Origin: Myrica gale
Taxonomy: Eukaryota; Streptophyta; Magnoliopsida; Fagales; Myricaceae
Length of the DNA: 64,000 nt
Direction of reading: 5' to 3'
Assembly: GCA_963930655.1 (NCBI GenBank)
Contig: OZ005600.1
Location: forward strand, 14,325,501 to 14,389,500
The position numbers were made by a program, and so were the translations under genes. Below the pieces are notes generated by a model. The model was not told the origin of the DNA. It did no database searches and was given only the letters and a program-made list of their open reading frames with translations. Below, piece by piece: positions 12,138 through 24,696 of the stretch. Numbering within the stretch: position 1 is the stretch's first letter; each line of letters starts with the position of its first letter.

Positions 12138-12221
12138 ATGAGAAGCAACCGGCGTTTGTTCCAGAAGTGCTCTTTCGAGAGTTTTCGATACCTAAGGACC
12201 TACCAGACATGCCTGCCGTAG
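12138..12221 (+). other. Upstream ORF overlapping the TIC20 start
   Basis: ATG at 12138 opens a 27-codon frame (MRSNRRLFQK...) that ends at TAG 12219-12221, ten bases past the main ATG at 12209-12211 and in a different frame. If the leader begins near 12105, ribosomes would meet this ATG first, so the uORF could lower translation of the main protein. Whether it is translated is not visible from the sequence. Confidence 0.5.
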
Positions 12222-15168
12222 CTCCCGTCGCGGCTGCCCCTGCTTCTAGGTCCCGCCTCCTCGTCAATCATCCTCGTCCTCTCCTCCCTCCCTCTGTTCC
12301 CCCTGTCTCCGTTGGTTTTCGGTATGCTTCGTTCTAACTTTTCGCTTTAGTTTTCGAGAAAAAAAAAAAAAAAACTTAGTAGGGAAAAAAGAAGGATACG
12401 TGTAAAATTGATATCTCCCTTTTATTATCTTTCAATTTCCTGTGTACCCTTGTCTTGTTGTGAGCGTAATCTTTCTTTTCAGAGATGTCAGATTCTGTAG
12501 ATAGAAATGAAGGGGTGATGGGGGAATACGTAAAGTAGTTATGGATGGTTTGGTTTTGTCTGCATAATTTCACTATCTAAAGTCTTTCTCTTTTCTTATA
12601 TGGGCAGAAGTAGAAGTGGTATCCTTACGATATTATTCTAAGCATCCGATGGAAGTTGTGGAAAACATCGAAACGAAAAACCTTTTTTTATGGATAATTT
12701 AAAGGAGTACAGATACACTTGAAGTCATAAAACCGTATATTGGGTTGTAGCAGATTTGTGTGTGGAGAACTGATTGGATAGTAGAAATGAATTCTCAACA
12801 ATATTTGCTTTTTTTAATTTTTCCTTGAGCAGACAACAAAAGTTGCTTCGGTAATAGGAAATGGGCGCTGTATAAGATTACCAATATATCTCACATTTCT
12901 TAGTGCAGACTAATAATATCCTGTGGCGAGAATTGTGCTATCAGGCGAACTATTATCGTTGAAGGATTAACTCTATTCGAGATATATGTTGCCTATATAC
13001 TGTGCTTGGTCATGATTGAAATAACTGGTTTCATTGATTCGAGACTCAGCTTAGAACATCCTGTAAATTTGATTTTATGGAGTTTTGGCAGCATAAGAGC
13101 AGTATATAATAATATGCATAATCAGATCGAAATGGAGGGTCATCATCTAGTAAATTGTAGAGATCTTTTTATTTTCCATAAGTAAATTGGGGGGTCATTC
13201 TCTTTTTGTTGCTATTTTTTTCGGTATTGTTTACAAACGAATAGTACTATGGTGAGAAATATATTAAAATCAAGCAGCTTGAACAAATTGTATAATGCTG
13301 AGATTGTGGAAGAATTTAAGAAGCCGTAGTATCTTTGGGGAAAAGAAAAGAAAAGAAAATATTGAAGTTAGAAGTCAACTTAGGTGGTTTCATGAATGGT
13401 GTTAATCAGTTTTTCTTGTCTCGAATTAAAGTTAAAGCATTTGCGTTTCAGTACAAATAAAATAAAATTCCTTTTCCTGTTGCTTTTGGTTGTAATATGC
13501 AGGAGCATTTTACGCGACTGAGGCTATTTTTCCCCCTGCACTAGGGCTGACGCTTTCCCCCATTTTAAGGTTAATTGGCAAAAAGTGACCAATATTTGTA
13601 AGCTTGAGGAGCCTTGTGCAGCTATCAGCTAGTTTGATGTTCTGAAAAGATAATGATAAAGTTTGTCAGATGGTATTATCATTTGCATAAGTTGGATTTT
13701 GCTGTGTATATTATATAGCAAAAAAGTGCATATGATGCTGGCCTTTTTCCTAAGGACTTTTATTTTCTGTTGAAAACTCAGAGACACCTCAGAGTGACTG
13801 AACTTAATTGTGTGTGTGCATGTTGAAACAGAATTGCTTTTGGGTCTACACAAAACCTTCCTTTGCAGTTATTGATAACAGTCAATATAAATTATACTAG
13901 TTTCATGCTGGGGGAGAGTGTCCACTAGGAATAGGAGGTCTCTTGCTCTAGATAATGGATTCCGATATTGTTCTTCTCATATTAATGTTGTTCTTTAAAC
14001 CCAGGTACAAAGATGCAGCTCTAGAAAGATTTACAAAGACCTGTGTGGCATATAAGACTCTGGCCAGTCGAACAGTTGTTGCATGCAGATCTAAAGGTAC
14101 ATGAATTTCCTTGCCACTCTCTCTCCTTCCCTCCCTCCCTCCCTGTTTTAGTTACATAAATTTCGTTTCTTGAAGATGATATCAGGGAGGTAGCCTTTGG
14201 TGTTTTTTTGGGAACACAACATATAGGCCCGAGAAAGTAGTTTTGGAACCATTTAATTTTAGTAGCACCAGAAGCTTGGCACAGAGAACAAATAGCATGA
14301 TTTTTTTTCTTTCTTTCTCTGTCCTCTTCCCAGAGTGCTGCTGATTGGAAAAGCGGGGTTGCTTACCTCTGTAACTCATCTTATATTATTATCTTCAAAT
14401 TTTGTGGTGTGTCTTAAGTATTATAAAACATTAACCATGTTGGTGTTGATATTGATCTTTGAAAGCAGGACATCTCAAAAAAAAATTGACTTCAGAATTC
14501 TATGATCTGCAGGAATGTCATTTCCATACCTTCCTGCAACATCATCTCCGACCTTAGATGGAGATCCAGGCGGCCTGTGGCACATAGTTCCTACACCCAG
14601 ACAAAGAAAATCTCTAATGACCGCCCAAGCATCTAAAGATAGCCTGTTTGGTTGTCGTGTCCCAACAATTGATGAGAAGCCAGAATGGTGGTTGAGGATT
14701 TTGGCGTGTCTTCCATATCTTTTAGCTTTGCAGATGTCTGAGATAGCATTTTACGTTCTACCCTTTCTTGAACGGTATGAATTCCTTGAGAATTTGTATT
14801 ACTATATCCCAGGAGCAGTTAGGAGATTACCCTGGTGGTTCCAGTTTGCACATTTCTATGTTGCGTACTTAGGAGTGGTGCAGAATGATAAATGGCCTCA
14901 TTATTTAAGATTCCATGTGGCAATGGGCTTTTTATTAGAGTCGGCCCTGTTGGTATTAGTGAATTCAAGCAATTTGATGCCACTTATACACTTCCAAGGT
15001 ACGTTTGGGTTATACTATTGGGCAGCAGTTGGTTTCTTATATATTTTCATCATTTTGGAGTGTATAAGGTGTGCTCTCTCTGGTAAATATGTTAAACTCC
15101 CGTGGATTAGTGACAGTGCATTTATCCACACACTTTTTAAAGTAGGGGGATATCAGCGGCCTTTCTAG
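12209..15168 (+). CDS. TIC20: TIC20-I/IV-type chloroplast protein import translocon subunit (3 exons)
   Basis: Exons 12209-12321, 14005-14096 and 14513-15168 join in frame to 286 aa. The first ATG in this frame is 12209. Its upstream extension has no ATG and would need TTG. The N-terminus is Ala/Pro/Arg-rich, as in a plastid transit peptide. From residue 123 (EKPEWWLRILACLPYLLALQ) the TIC20 core has about four membrane helices with conserved-looking motifs (YYYIPGAVRR, KWPHYLRFHVAMGFLLE, IHFQGTFGLYYWAAVGF, LECIRCALSGKY). TIC20 forms the protein-conducting part of the inner-envelope TIC complex. The wording is of the TIC20-I/IV branch, not TIC20-II/V. It departs from TIC20-I at several positions, so a TIC20-IV orthologue is my best guess. 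Confidence 0.9.
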
Positions 15169-16680
15169 TAAGTTGTATGGAGTCCCCCTGGAATAGGGGT
15201 GTCTGGGAAGGCTCCCCATTGTGTAGCCCAAGGTTGCTTATTGACATGGAAGAGGCAGAAAAAGAAGAAGAAAAGAAAGATGTGTTGTATTCGTGTTAAA
15301 TTCATTCTTTCCGTTGTCACGTTGGTTATTTCTTGAGTGGAAAATTGTGATGAACGTTTGATGGCGCAGTCACTAAATGTCTTGCAAGTGTGAGTGACAA
15401 TGTGGACTTGGTGATTGTTTGAGAAAGGTTTACTAATAGAACATGTTTTTGTAAGCTTACATTACTTGTTCTGGCTGTGTCCGAGTCATGTGATATTCTA
15501 AAGCTTATGTTTTTACTTGAAAAATCGGTCTTTGCATTGAAACAACTTGTCAAATAGAAAAACGTTGGAAGAAAGACTGATGACTGATGTAGGTATGACT
15601 TTCTTGTTCTTGCCCTGCTTTCCTCGTGCGAGCATGATATGATTGCTTCTAGCTAGCTGTGAATTTCAGATGTTTGACGAATTTATGTATTCCCTCATTT
15701 CGATTATATCCTTTGCAATTCTTTGTCTGAATTGCACCATGTAATTAAGAAAGAGATAGACACAATAGGTAGATCTTTTTATAGGGTTTATGTTGTTCAA
15801 AACTTTACGTGGACATCATTAAAGTATTAAATAGTGTAAGATTTACTTGATGTGTCTATACTATCCAAATTGCATGGTGCATTTGGAGTAGAAAATTACA
15901 GAGGATCTTAATCCCTCTCATCCCGCTGGTAGAAAATGACACTTAAGAGAGTTAAGATTACAAGGCTCTACAGGCTCTCTCTTGCAAGTGTTTGAAGCTG
16001 TCACCTTCATTGCTAACAACGGCATCATCGGAGATGATATTGCTCTTCATTGCTAACAACAGCATCATCAGAGATGATATTGCTCAAGGAAAGAAAGAAA
16101 AAAAAAAGAAGAAAAAAAAGGAACAATGTTGAGTACCGGGAAAATTCGAGTGTGGAAGATGTTTGTGGCACTAGCAAAAACAATGAACTTTGGTTTTGAA
16201 CCAAGACAGCTTTTCTGTGTTGTCAGGCTTTTCTCTTCGTGCAATGTGTCTTAACTTCCCAATTAGGATCTATAATAGTTTCGAGGGATCCTGAGGTTAT
16301 CATCAATGCAAATTTGTATTAAATTTAGGTAATATCATTAAATTCTCATGCATTTTATACATTGATATCAAAATAAAAATTAAGATTACTAAGGCTCTTC
16401 AGTCTCTCTAAGAGCGATTATCTGGTTTATTGCCCACCTCAGCCTAAGTTCTATCTTGGAGCTATTACAATTTCGATTGGCAAGATTATTATTATTATTT
16501 TCTCTCCTTTCACCATTTTGCGTGAAAAAGGCCATCGGAAATGGATGCAAAGGCACAATAAGGATTTGATAATCCCTAAGCCTCTCAGCAATTCTATAAG
16601 AATGAAACTTATTTGAGTGAATATATACACAATAGTTGAGTGCTCTCTGTACGCCCCTTTTGGGTGTCTTGAAAAAGTAT
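15169..16680. other. Downstream intergenic region
   Basis: 3' UTR of the TIC20 gene, then AT-rich DNA with no gene seen. A perfect-length 40-bp tandem duplication (unit starting CTTCATTGCTAACAAC at 16005 and 16045, three substitutions or fewer) is the only structure of note. Confidence 0.4.
16005..16084. repeat. 40-bp tandem duplication (2 copies)
   Basis: Two adjacent 40-base units, 16005-16044 and 16045-16084, differ only in the triplets around AACGGCATCATCGG versus AACAGCATCATCAG. This is a recent local duplication. Confidence 0.85.
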
Positions 16681-16833
16681 GCCTTTGGTATTTTCCCGAC
16701 AATGGTTTAGTCACGATATGCGGCAGTTGCAGCAGATCTCGACACTGATGCTCTGGCGGTCGGCGGCGTTAACATTCTCATGGTCGGCTCCTTTTGACAG
16801 ATTGTTTTTCAACCTCCCTTTTGTCCCCTTTGT

Positions 16834-17576
16834 AGTGGCGGAGTCAGAAATTCAATCGAATGAGGTCAAACTCCTAAGAAAAATGACAAAAAAATACTAC
16901 GTAATGCAAAAAATATCTTACAGTTAAAAATATAAAAAATAAAGGACTAAAAACACTAAAAATATTAATTCACAAATTCATAATCAAATTCATAATTTGT
17001 TTAATATAAACAATCAAATTCACAAATTCATAATCTCTTTAATAGAAATGTAATCAAATTCATAACCTAATCTGTTTTATGGTCATCGGTGTACTTGAAG
17101 GCTGGAGAGAGAGAGGAGAGAGCCGGAGAGAGAGAAAGAGAGAGTCTAAGAGAAAGAGGCAAAGTTGGAGCTTGGAGGAGGAGAGGTAGAGAAAGAGGGA
17201 GAGTGAGAAAGGGAAGTTTGAGCAGCGTTGGAGGGGGAGAGGCAGAGTGAGAAGGGGAGGCTGACGCTAGCAGCTGGAGGTTGGCGTCGACCGGCGGGAG
17301 GCAGAGGCTGTAGGCTAGCCGCTGGCGTCGAGAGGTGGGGAGTAGTCGAGCAGAGTGAGAGAGGGTGGACGTCGGGGAGAAGGGGAAATTGAGGGGGGTG
17401 AGGGTGAATTAAACCAGGGTGAAATGCGTCCCTGTGAGAATTTTTTTAAAAAAATAACGAGCTGGGGCTGTTGGGGGGCGGGCTGGGCTTAACACTTGAA
17501 AAAAAAATTTCAAAGAAATTTTCAGGCGATGGGGGCGGTTGTCCCCCCCATTGTCCCTGTGTAGTTCTGCCCCTGC
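16834..17576. mobile_element. Non-autonomous hAT-like element with GA-rich interior
   Basis: A 743-bp insertion is flanked by the 9-base direct repeat CCCCTTTGT at 16825-16833 and 17577-17585 (8-9 bp, consistent with hAT). Its ends are imperfect inverted repeats: AGTGGCGGAGTCAGA on the left and the reverse of GTAGTTCTGCCCCTGC on the right. There is no transposase. The interior at 17095-17400 is almost pure GA-rich sequence with GAGTGAGAAAGG and GGGGAAATTGAGG phrases resembling the CACTA leader at 54240-54560. Removing it restores a continuous leader in front of the LINE ORF1. Confidence 0.65.
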
Positions 17577-17691
17577 CCCCTTTGTGTTGTATCTATTTAT
17601 ATGTGGAATTCCATGGTAGCGAAGCTCACCTTTCCTCTTCATATTCTTTGTGCTTTACAACATCGCTGCTGTTGTTTCTATGGAGTGATCA

Positions 17692-18255
17692 ATGTCCGAA
17701 AAGGAAATGGAACAACTTATCAAAAAGACCCAGGCCTTAAGCTGGGACATACCCTCATCCCCTTCGTGGAGGGATGTAGCAAGTGCGGAAAAAGATACAG
17801 GTGCAATTCTTGTTGGGAGATTGGTGATCAACAGGGAGTTTTCTCTCCCTGTGGTGTAAAGTGTGTTGCAAAAAGCCTAGAATTTTGACCCTTGTCTGAA
17901 TGTTATGGAACTGGCAAAAAACACTTTTGTCCTGGAGTTTAGTCTCACCAGCCACAGGGATCGTGTTTTACAACGTCAGCCATGGAATGTAAAGGGATAT
18001 CCTATGGTGTTAAAGCAATGGCCACCGGGTTTAACTTGGCAGGAGATTAACATGGAGACTTGTCTAGTGTGGATCCAAATCCATGGGCTTCCCATGGACC
18101 GTTCGAATGAGCTTACGACCAAGTACATTGGAGCAGTCATTGGTGAAGTCCTGAAGGTCGATGGTTGTGCTGATACAAGGGTCTGGTGTGTTCCCTTTAT
18201 TAGGGCTTGTGTGCTTTTGAATGTTAACAATCCCATTCCGGTTGGGTTTACATGA
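17692..18255 (+). pseudogene. LINE ORF1 (DUF4283/zinc knuckle) remnant
   Basis: ATG 17692 starts MSEKEMEQLIKKTQALSWDI. After a stop and a frameshift the frame resumes at about 17905 with the nucleic-acid-binding DUF4283-type domain (LQRQPWNVKGYPMVLKQWPP; CLVWIQIHGLP). The CCHC knuckle just downstream is only partly readable. In plant L1 elements this protein binds the element RNA. Here it is broken. Confidence 0.75.
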
Positions 18256-20089
18256 ACATGCAGTCTCTTGAACCTATTCACATTTCTTTCAAGTACGAAC
18301 GCTTAACTAGATTTTATTATTTATGTGGTATTTTAGAACATATGCAAGAAAATTGTCCATGAGCTGGGGAGGTCATCACAGAGTCTCCCCTTGGCCCATG
18401 AATGAAGGCAGAGGGCCCCACCCCCGGAATGGGCGATGGCAAGAGGGGAGTCGGAGAGCCCCAGAAGCGCAGTCCTCTAGAGGTACTGCGCTATTGCTGG
18501 AAGGCGAACCCTCTCGGCGACAGTCTACTAGGAAAGCTGCCCAGAGCCTTCCTTGTCCCTCCGGTGTCAAAGTTTTAGATCAGGTGGTGTTGGTAGGGGG
18601 AGAGGATGCGTCTAGCACTTGTGGTACTCTGGCAAACTTACCGCCAGTGCAGCACCATTTTCAACGGCTCCTTTGCTAACAGGGCCTAGTGGTGTTAAGA
18701 GAATGGATTTACGTGATAAGGGACCTCAATTGAGCCTCTAATCTGATGACGTTGCATGGGCAGAAGCTGCTTTGACACTAGAAGGTTAGAAGCTGGTGTT
18801 GCCGTATGGTGAACTGCTGAAGCATCTATAGGATTCGGAGAAGACTCAACTGATGCAGAGTGTTGCCATGCCTCCGACTGATAAAGAAACTGGCAAGGCA
18901 ATGATTCCTCTTGAGGACCTTGAGTCCTCCAATTCAGAAAATGGTGGGGGTCAGATTAATGAAGGCCCACCAGCTATTGATGGGCCTATAGGCTTTCTCA
19001 TTATTTTTGAAACACAAGATCCTACCCAAGCCTCCTCAAGGTAAGTTGAGGAAGCCCATCATCCGAAAAAAGCCTGAAGCCACTCTGTTGCCCCAGGCGT
19101 TGAGGACCTCTGTGTATGCCCAATGAAGTGAGGATCAGCAGATCTACAGGCATCCCACAGCGCAAAGAGCCAGACAATTTTACCTCCTCTCCCTGGACCC
19201 CCGTGTGACCTCAGTCTGAACAGCCCACTGAGGGCAGTATACTCAAAGCTTGGAACTAAAGGCAAACGAAGCAACATCAAAGGGACTCCTTCAAAGAAGG
19301 TTTGGAAAGGTAGCGGTAACACACTAGGGAGTAGCAACAAGGAGCGAGATGACCATGTCAGTAGCTTGACAAGAAGGAAATGCCAACAACTTCAATGGTT
19401 GGAGAGGCGGGCCTCAACTTGCTCTCCCTCCTCCATGAATTTTATTTACTTGAATTGTCGTGGCTTTGGGCAAGCCATGATAGACTACTTGAACTGTCGT
19501 GGCTTCCATCACCGAGCCTTGAGATTTTAATGCTATTCTCAGTCAAAGTGATAAATTGGGGGACGGTGTGAAATGTGAACCATCATGTGCTAAATGACAA
19601 AGACATAATGACACCCCAAATACTTTATACAATTTGAAAATATAATTTTGAACTTCTCAGTGACTCTGGCTGGGTGAGAGATATAAATGTACCAACTACT
19701 ATGGAGTCGAGGTAAAAGGGTATCACTTTTAATTTTATTGGCTTCTTAGGATACTAATAAAATGCATTGTTTGTCACGTTGGAATGTCGGCCTAATGGAT
19801 CTCCACTTCTCGGGAAACTCCTTTACTTGAACAAATGAGCATAGTGGGCGGGGGTTCATTCAAGAACTTGCAGCCTTGCGAATGGTGAATGGATGAGCCT
19901 ATTTTCACTTTGAAGCTTTTTGCGCGTAGGATATGCGGAGTGTGAAGGTCGTTGAGGACGCTTGGCATGATGCTGGTTCGGGCTCCCCGACCTACTCTTT
20001 CTGCCAATGTCTTAAGGCCTCTTGGTGGCCTTAAGACGTTAGAACAAAGATGTCTTTGGCCACATTCAATCATTCTAGCGAATGGTCTC

Positions 20090-20519
20090 AACAGCGTGAA
20101 AGAGATCAATGCCTTGTTATTGGAGGACCAAAAAAAGGAAAAGTTATAATGGTGCAAAAAATCACGAAATACATGGTTGCACAAGCCGGATCTCAATACC
20201 CGCTTCTTCCACATTTCCACCATTCAACGGCGGTGCTTGAATAATATCGATGCTCTAAAGGATGCTAATGGAGTTTGGCTTCATGACCGAGATGCTATAG
20301 GAGAACAGCGTGAAAGAGAGATCAACGCCTTTTTATTGGAGGACCAAGAAAAGGAAGAGTTATTATGGCGCAAAACATCGCGAAATACATGGTTACGCAC
20401 GCCGGATCTCAATACCCGCTTCTTCCACATTTCCACCATTCAACGATGGTGCTGGAATAATATCAATGCTATAAAGGATGTTAATGGAGTTTGGCTTCAT
20501 GATCGAGATGCTATAGGAG
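20090..20519 (+). repeat. 214-bp tandem duplication inside the LINE
   Basis: The unit beginning AACAGCGTGAAAGAGA starts at 20090 and again at 20304. Both copies encode the LINE phrase NTRFFHISTIQR and end near GATGCTATAGGAG. Several substitutions separate them, so the duplication is not recent. It lies between the endonuclease and reverse transcriptase domains. Confidence 0.85.
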
Positions 20520-20895
20520 CTCATATTGAACAATATTTTCAAGAACCTTTTTCAAGAATGGCCACTGCAGCCACACTATCATCTTAGCAATTTGATTCCT
20601 TGGGTGCTTACGGAGGAGGACAATGTAGCTCTTTGTTGTTCGCAGGATGACCTTGAAATTTGGGCGGTAGTTAAAGGCATTGGAGGCTTGAAGGCCCTTG
20701 GTCCAGATGGATATACAACCCTTTTTATCAAAAATATTGGCATATTTTTAAAATCGGAAGTGACAGGGATGGTGCACAACTTTTTCATCAATGGTTTCCT
20801 ATTGAAGCAACTTAATCATTCAAATATTGTACTTATTCCGAAGGTCAACTCGCCGAAAATGATCACCCATTACCGCCTTATTAGCTTGTGCAATG

Positions 20896-22095
20896 TGTTG
20901 GTTTTTGTGTACAATCGAGATTTTGATGATTTCAATAAATGAATCAAGTTTATAAAGTGGACATCTTCAAAGACAAAGACAACTTGATAAAAGAGCCAAA
21001 GACTTGAAGAAAGAAGAACAAGAAGATGCAAGGAGCTCAAAGTGAAGATTCAAGACCTTAGGGTATAATCCTTGTAACTCTTTATTTCACTTTTGATAAG
21101 GATTTGAATCACGCACATGCATATCTTTCAAAACGTGCATAAACCGTTTTAAGTTTTGTTTGAAAGATTAAAACGTTTTTAAAGGTTTCAAAACACTCAA
21201 ACAAACTTTCAAACCTTCCATATACTTGTGGGTAGTAAGTCTTATAAATTGGGTGTTTAAAAGTAGTTAAAATTAGATTTTAAAAGAACCGAACTATGTG
21301 CTTAAGTTGAAGAGGTCGACTGGCTAGTGAAGCGGTCGACCGGTACTTTGACCACTTGGTATAGCGGTCATCCGACTTGTTTTAACAGACGACTCCCAAT
21401 GGCTATAAACGACTAGTTTTCATATGTGGCCTATATATACACCTTCATTTCGTTTAAAATGAAGAACCAACGACCACATATCATTTGTATAGCTTGAGAA
21501 ATATCTTAAGTCTTCATATTCTATATTTCTCATATAATTCACACAAAACACACTTTCATATCCTTGTCTTTGTGTGAATCAAGAGATAGAGCTTTCCATT
21601 TTCATATCTACTTATCAAGAGAGTTGTTCTTCTATTTTCATATCCAAGAGAGGTGTCTCCTTTAATGAGATTGTTCACTAAAGAAGAAGTTTAGAAAGTG
21701 TATATCTCAACTTGTTTGGTTGTGAGTGGTGAGCCCGAAAAAACCACTTGGATGAGTTTGAGTGTTGAGCCCTAGAGAAAACACTTGTACGGTTCTCTAG
21801 CACCTGAAAGCTAGTGGGTAAAGCTATTGGAAGATAGTAGAAAACCTCAAGGCTCGGTGATAGAGCTTGAGGGGTGGATATAGGCGAGTTTGCCGAACCA
21901 CCTAAAAATCGAGTGTTTGCTTCTCTTACCCTTATCTTTACTTTTAGCACATATTTACTCTTATTGCATATTTATACTTGTGCTAAAGTAGACTTTTCTT
22001 TGCAAACAAGTCTTTGGGGGTCAATAGCGAAAAGTTTTAGAAAACCAATTCACATCCCTCTTGGGTTGCCTTAATCCTGAAAACTTGGACTCACA
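20896..22095 (+). mobile_element. Solo LTR of an LTR retrotransposon (1200 bp)
   Basis: The element starts TGTTGGTTTTTG and ends GGACTCACA (TG...CA) and is flanked by the 5-bp direct repeat CAATG at 20891-20895 and 22096-22100. Joining the flanks restores the LINE reading CNV...KNISKLLTARLKT. The interior has a TATA-type promoter (CTATATATACACC at about 21430) and a run of LTR-like leader sequence. It shows no PBS, PPT or coding domain, so this is a solo LTR left by LTR-LTR recombination. + orientation is inferred from the TATA box. Confidence 0.85.
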
Positions 22096-22312
22096 CAATG
22101 TTTCCTAGAAAAATATTTCCAAGCTATTGACTGCCCGACTGAAGACGGTTATGCACAAAATTATTTCTCATAATCAAAATGTTTTTGTTCTTCATTGCCA
22201 CATCCAGGACAATCTGATTCTGGTTTATGAATTAATGCTCAGTTTAAAGCGGAAGACTGAGTGAGGTGGGTTGTTAGCAGTCAAGGTCGACATAGAAAGC
22301 ATATAACAAAGT

Positions 22313-23083
22313 TCATTGAATTTTTCTCATGGTAGTGCTTAAATGTTTGGCTTCAATGATACTTGGAGGCGCTGGATTTTTCAATGTATTTCGACGATGT
22401 CTTTTTCGCTTCTCCTTAACGGTACACCCTATGGTTTCTTCAAACCACGGTGTGGTCTTCGGCAAGGGGATCCACTCTCCCTTTTTTTTGTTTGTGACGG
22501 TTATTGAAGTGCTCACTCGGCTAATCCGAAGCAAGAGGATTGTGTGACCATGCACGACATTAAAATTGCCAGCACAACACCCCTAATTTCTAGTCTTCTT
22601 TTTGTTGACGATGTAATGTTATTTTGTTGTGCTAATGTAGGAGAAGCTCGTGCGTTGCAGGAGTTTCTTCAAAAGTTTGCGGGGATGTCGGGGCAAGTGG
22701 TTAACCCTCACAAGACTTTTTTACATTTCAGTCGTAACATGAGTAATGCCCAAAAAGATCTCATCTCTAATATTTTTCGGTTGCAACCTGCAAGAGAAGT
22801 GGGGAAGTATTTGGGATTACCATTATGTATTCCACGCTCCCGTCGTCATGTCTGCCAGGAAATCCAAGAGAAAGTGAACTCGCTCCTGGCTGGTTGGAAA
22901 GCTTGTTCGTTTTCCCAAGTTGGTAGGACAGTCTTGATTCAATCAGTTGCTACGCTGATCTCATTCTACTACATGTCGGTCTTTCTCTTGCCCAAGACGG
23001 TTAATCATCACACTGATATGAGGATAAAGAACTTTTGGTGGGGCTTTGATGGCATTGAGCGTCGTTTCCACCCAAAGGCATGA
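22313..23083 (+). pseudogene. LINE reverse transcriptase, C-terminal half (broken)
   Basis: Reads as LINE reverse transcriptase across at least two frames: the GLRQGDP-type motif at about 22455-22475, then from 22544 the catalytic FVDD box and the thumb region (NPHKTFLHFSRN, VGKYLGLPLCIPRSRRHV, GRTVLIQSVATLISFYYMSV). These reading-frame breaks rule out activity. Confidence 0.85.
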
Positions 23084-24680
23084 GAGTAGATTTGCAGACC
23101 CAAGCAATGGGGAGGACTGGGATTGCGGCGTATGGAGGACCTTAATAAGGCTTTGGTTACTAAATTGGGATGACAACTGATTAGCAATCCGGATTGCTTA
23201 TGGTCCAAGGCCCTCTTGGTAAAATATTGTCGTGGTTTTAATTTTTTATCTGCCCCGGTCACTCAAGGTTCTTCTTGGACCTGACAAAATTTATCACATA
23301 CTAGAGACCTCATTGCAGCTAGCTTGTGCTGGAATGTGTAGGATGAAACATCTATCAATCTTTGGTGTGACCCTTGGGTCCCTGATGTTCCGGGGTTCAT
23401 TCATGAAAGCTAAATCATGTCTCTGACCTTATTAATGAAGCTACCAGCACTTGGAAATTTGATCTAATCCGGCAAATTTTTGAAAAGTCCTCTGTTGAGG
23501 CCATTCTTCGGATTCCTCTTCTATGACATAGCCAGGGAGAGGCCCCTCGTTGGATTCTGGATCCTAAAGGCTTTCTCACGGTCAAAGTTGCCTACCTTTA
23601 TGATCAAAGTAGTCGCTCCTCAGACACGGGAGAGTTATCTTCGAACGAATGGCACAAAATTTGGAAGCTTCAGGCCCAACATCGCTTAAAAATTTTACTC
23701 TAGAAACTAGCGGCTAATGCATTTCCTCTCCGGAATTGATTACCTTATTCGCCTCAGTATCAAGAAATGCTCTCTGTGGGCTATCCTTTATGTCTTGATC
23801 AACCAGAAACTTGGGAACACCTCTTATTAGACTGTCATGTCAGTACTATTATATGGAGGACGGGGCCTTGACCTCTTAATACAAATGAGTGTGCTTTACA
23901 ACATTTTTCGTACTGGTTGAAGTTCCTGTTTAATCCTTTAAATTTGCCTCCTGTCAATAGACATCAATGGAAGGATATGATGCTGGCAGTGGTAATCACT
24001 TTGAATGCCTTGTGGTTTTTGAGGAACAAGTTCGTCCATGGAGAGAAGAGACATCCCATCACAAAGCAGGATATTTTGGAAACCAGCCGATCCATTAAAA
24101 TACTTTTTGCAGCTCATCAAGCTGCACGAAATCACTCTGATATTCTTGAGCCCCATCAGTCGTAACCTCCTAATACTGGCGATATGAAAATCAATTTTGA
24201 TGTAGTAGTTAAGAATGTAACTCTTTCTGTAGCAGCGGTTAGACGTGACTCTCAGGGGGCTATCATAAAAATTCAGCTTGGTCAGATACTGGGTTCTAAC
24301 CCTTTGAAGGGCGAGGCACCTTCGGCCCGTATGGCCTTCAATATGGTTGTTGACTGTCCTACTCAGAATGATACCATTAAAGGTGACTCTCTTTAACTGG
24401 TTAACCAAGTTCACTCCTTGAATGTTCTCCTTGACTGGATAATCGAAAGGGAAGTTGAGACCATTCGAAAGCTGCTGAAGGAGAGACCTCATTGGCGGCT
24501 GAGCTGGACCACCAGGGAAGGCAACTCTTTGGCACATTTGCTAGCTAAATGGGGTATGGAGTTTAGCATATCAGATGTTGTTCAGAGTGGGGATGTACCC
24601 TTGGAAATTGTATCTTCTGACAGTGCTTTTCAGCTGTGTGGAGAATCTTCTTGATGTAGTTGCTCCATGTTGTGTAGAAT

Positions 24681-24696
24681 ACACACACACACACAA
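24681..24696. repeat. (AC)n microsatellite
   Basis: A short run of AC dinucleotides just past the last LINE coding remnant. Confidence 0.8.

Noticed and set aside
12134-12337. Longer TIC20 N-terminus starting at 12134
   Set aside because: The frame would need TTG as start. The first ATG in the frame is 12209, and the extension overlaps the uORF region of the leader.
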